A stretch of DNA of 64,000 bases. Source: Magicicada septendecula. Its lineage: Eukaryota; Arthropoda; Insecta; Hemiptera; Cicadidae. The position numbers and the translations under genes are program-made. Where the stretch lies: positions 149,445,574-149,509,573 of the forward strand of contig CM068369.1 of NCBI GenBank assembly GCA_034769895.1, read 5' to 3'. This document shows positions 63,051 through 64,000 of the stretch, piece after piece. Position 1 is the first letter of the stretch, and each line of letters begins with the position of its first letter. The notes under the pieces are model-generated. The model was not told the origin of the DNA and made no database searches. It saw nothing but the letters and a program-made list of their open reading frames with translations.

Positions 63051-64000
63051 ATGGCTAAATCATCAGCAGTAGTTATGGCAGCAATTGAGCAAATGTTTAA
63101 GCAGTTGAGCACTAAAATGGATGACACTAATAATAAAATTGAAAGTACAAAGGGTCAATTACCTAGTGAAATTGAAAAAAATAATAGTCAATTAAATAGT
63201 AAAATTGAAAAAATATCTAGTGAAATAAAAGATACAAATAGTAAAATTGAAGAAAGTAATAAAAGTTTAGAACAAAGTAATAAAAAATTAATAACAGGTG
63301 TTAATAATAAAATTGAGCAAACTAATAAATACTTGTCTAGCGAAATGAAACAAATAAACGAAAATTTATCTAGCCAAATAGAACAAAGTAGTAAAGAGGC
63401 TACATTTAAAATAGATGAAGAAATAGCAAATTTAGCTACTAATTTAGCTGATAAAATAGATGAAAGTAATAGTAGGTTTGATAAACATACCGAAGAGGTT
63501 AAAACTACGCTAGAAGAGTTTTGGAAACAAGTAAACACTAATTTTCGCCGTGAAGACGAAAAACTGAATAACTTTGGAAACGAATTTCATGAAAGGTTAG
63601 AACAAAAAGTAACCCTCATTAACCAACAATTCAGCAAAGTAACAGCTGAATTAAAAACACAATCGCTTCTAAATAAAGAAGAAATCCAGTATACTAGGGA
63701 AGAGTGTACCCAACTGGGTGAGAATATTAGAGAAGTTAAGAAACAGGTAGAAAGTAAGGCTAACAGTGACGAAGTACATCAAAAGGTGGAACAGCAGTTA
63801 AAGGTAATTCAGGAAGATCTGTCTAAAGCAATGAAGTCACAGCAAACCAAAGTAGTGAGGTGTGGCTGCCATAAGGAAGAACCGGAAAACCTTGCATTTT
63901 CAGGAAACCCACATGAGAATCCTGTGGAAATTCTAAAACTGTTTGAGGCGTATGTAGCTCGAGTAAACCCACTGATGGACGAAGAGGACAAGAAGGACAT
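63051..64000 (+). CDS. gag: Gag of E3, N-terminal part (runs off the window)
   Basis: Open from ATG 63051 to the window edge (316 codons, no stop), about 200 bp after the primer-site region. Residues about 10-270 are a very long coiled coil rich in Lys, Glu, Asn and Ser with recurring NKIE / SKIE heptads. At about residue 283 a capsid-type start follows: LAFSGNPHENPVEILKLFEAY, which matches the F-G-NP...FL..F pattern of gypsy Gag capsids (here broken for length: AFSGNPHENP and ILKLFEAY). It would build virus-like particles. Domain order resembles the E1 Gag. The unbroken frame suggests a recent copy. The pol region should follow beyond the window. Confidence 0.75.
   Translation, partial: MAKSSAVVMAAIEQMFKQLSTKMDDTNNKIESTKGQLPSEIEKNNSQLNSKIEKISSEIKDTNSKIEESNKSLEQSNKKLITGVNNKIEQTNKYLSSEMKQINENLSSQIEQSSKEATFKIDEEIANLATNLADKIDESNSRFDKHTEEVKTTLEEFWKQVNTNFRREDEKLNNFGNEFHERLEQKVTLINQQFSKVTAELKTQSLLNKEEIQYTREECTQLGENIREVKKQVESKANSDEVHQKVEQQLKVIQEDLSKAMKSQQTKVVRCGCHKEEPENLAFSGNPHENPVEILKLFEAYVARVNPLMDEEDKKD

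Noticed and set aside
63188-63538. Minus-strand Ser/Leu-rich ORFs near the window end
   Set aside because: They are shadows of the open plus-strand gag frame from 63051.

Overview
The window is AT-rich, gene-poor animal DNA, most likely from an insect with a large, transposon-rich genome. This is inferred from spliced coding sequence, gypsy-type LTR elements with a tRNA-Lys-like primer site, Penelope-like and mariner/Tc1-like remnants, and long CA/GA microsatellites. There are no operons, CRISPR arrays or convincing host genes. Almost everything recognisable is mobile DNA, often nested.

Layout: (1) 1-4489: a mariner transposase 3' fragment, a tRNA-derived SINE-like piece and plain AT-rich DNA. 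(2) 4490-15240: a young Ty3/gypsy-type element (E1) with 2.7-kb, nearly identical LTRs, intact gag and PR-RT-RNase H, and a -1 frameshift site, but no integrase catalytic core. The U5 part of its LTR holds seven degenerate copies of its own primer-binding site. (3) 15241-27433: mostly non-coding, with a solo LTR of a second family (family B) at 22744 and two repeat pairs. (4) 27434-30135: a 2.7-kb TIR DNA transposon with a spliced, frameshifted transposase gene. (5) 30664-40684: a decayed family-B gypsy element (E2) split by a minus-strand LTR (31320-33672) and by a 2.18-kb LTR-like insertion with a 4-bp target duplication (34055-36232). (6) 40689-49545: a DDE transposase relic, a LINE relic, another family-B solo LTR, a dispersed repeat and a Penelope-like 3' end that contains a hammerhead-ribozyme-like motif. 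(7) 49546-58700: a mariner/Tc1-like transposase gene cut in two by an unclassified 8.0-kb element with ~370-bp terminal inverted repeats. That element carries a 2.4-kb purine-rich higher-order array, a broken orphan gene and a palindromic pair of Penelope 3' ends with more hammerhead motifs. (8) 58701-64000: a minus-strand family-B solo LTR, microsatellites, and the 5' part of another coiled-coil gag LTR element (E3) running off the window.

The two strongest leads are the repeated PBS-like motifs inside LTRs, which suggest that long LTRs grew by primer-site migration, and the 45-nt hammerhead motifs, which show compensatory changes between copies. The 8-kb TIR element and the ATAT-targeted family-B LTRs are next.
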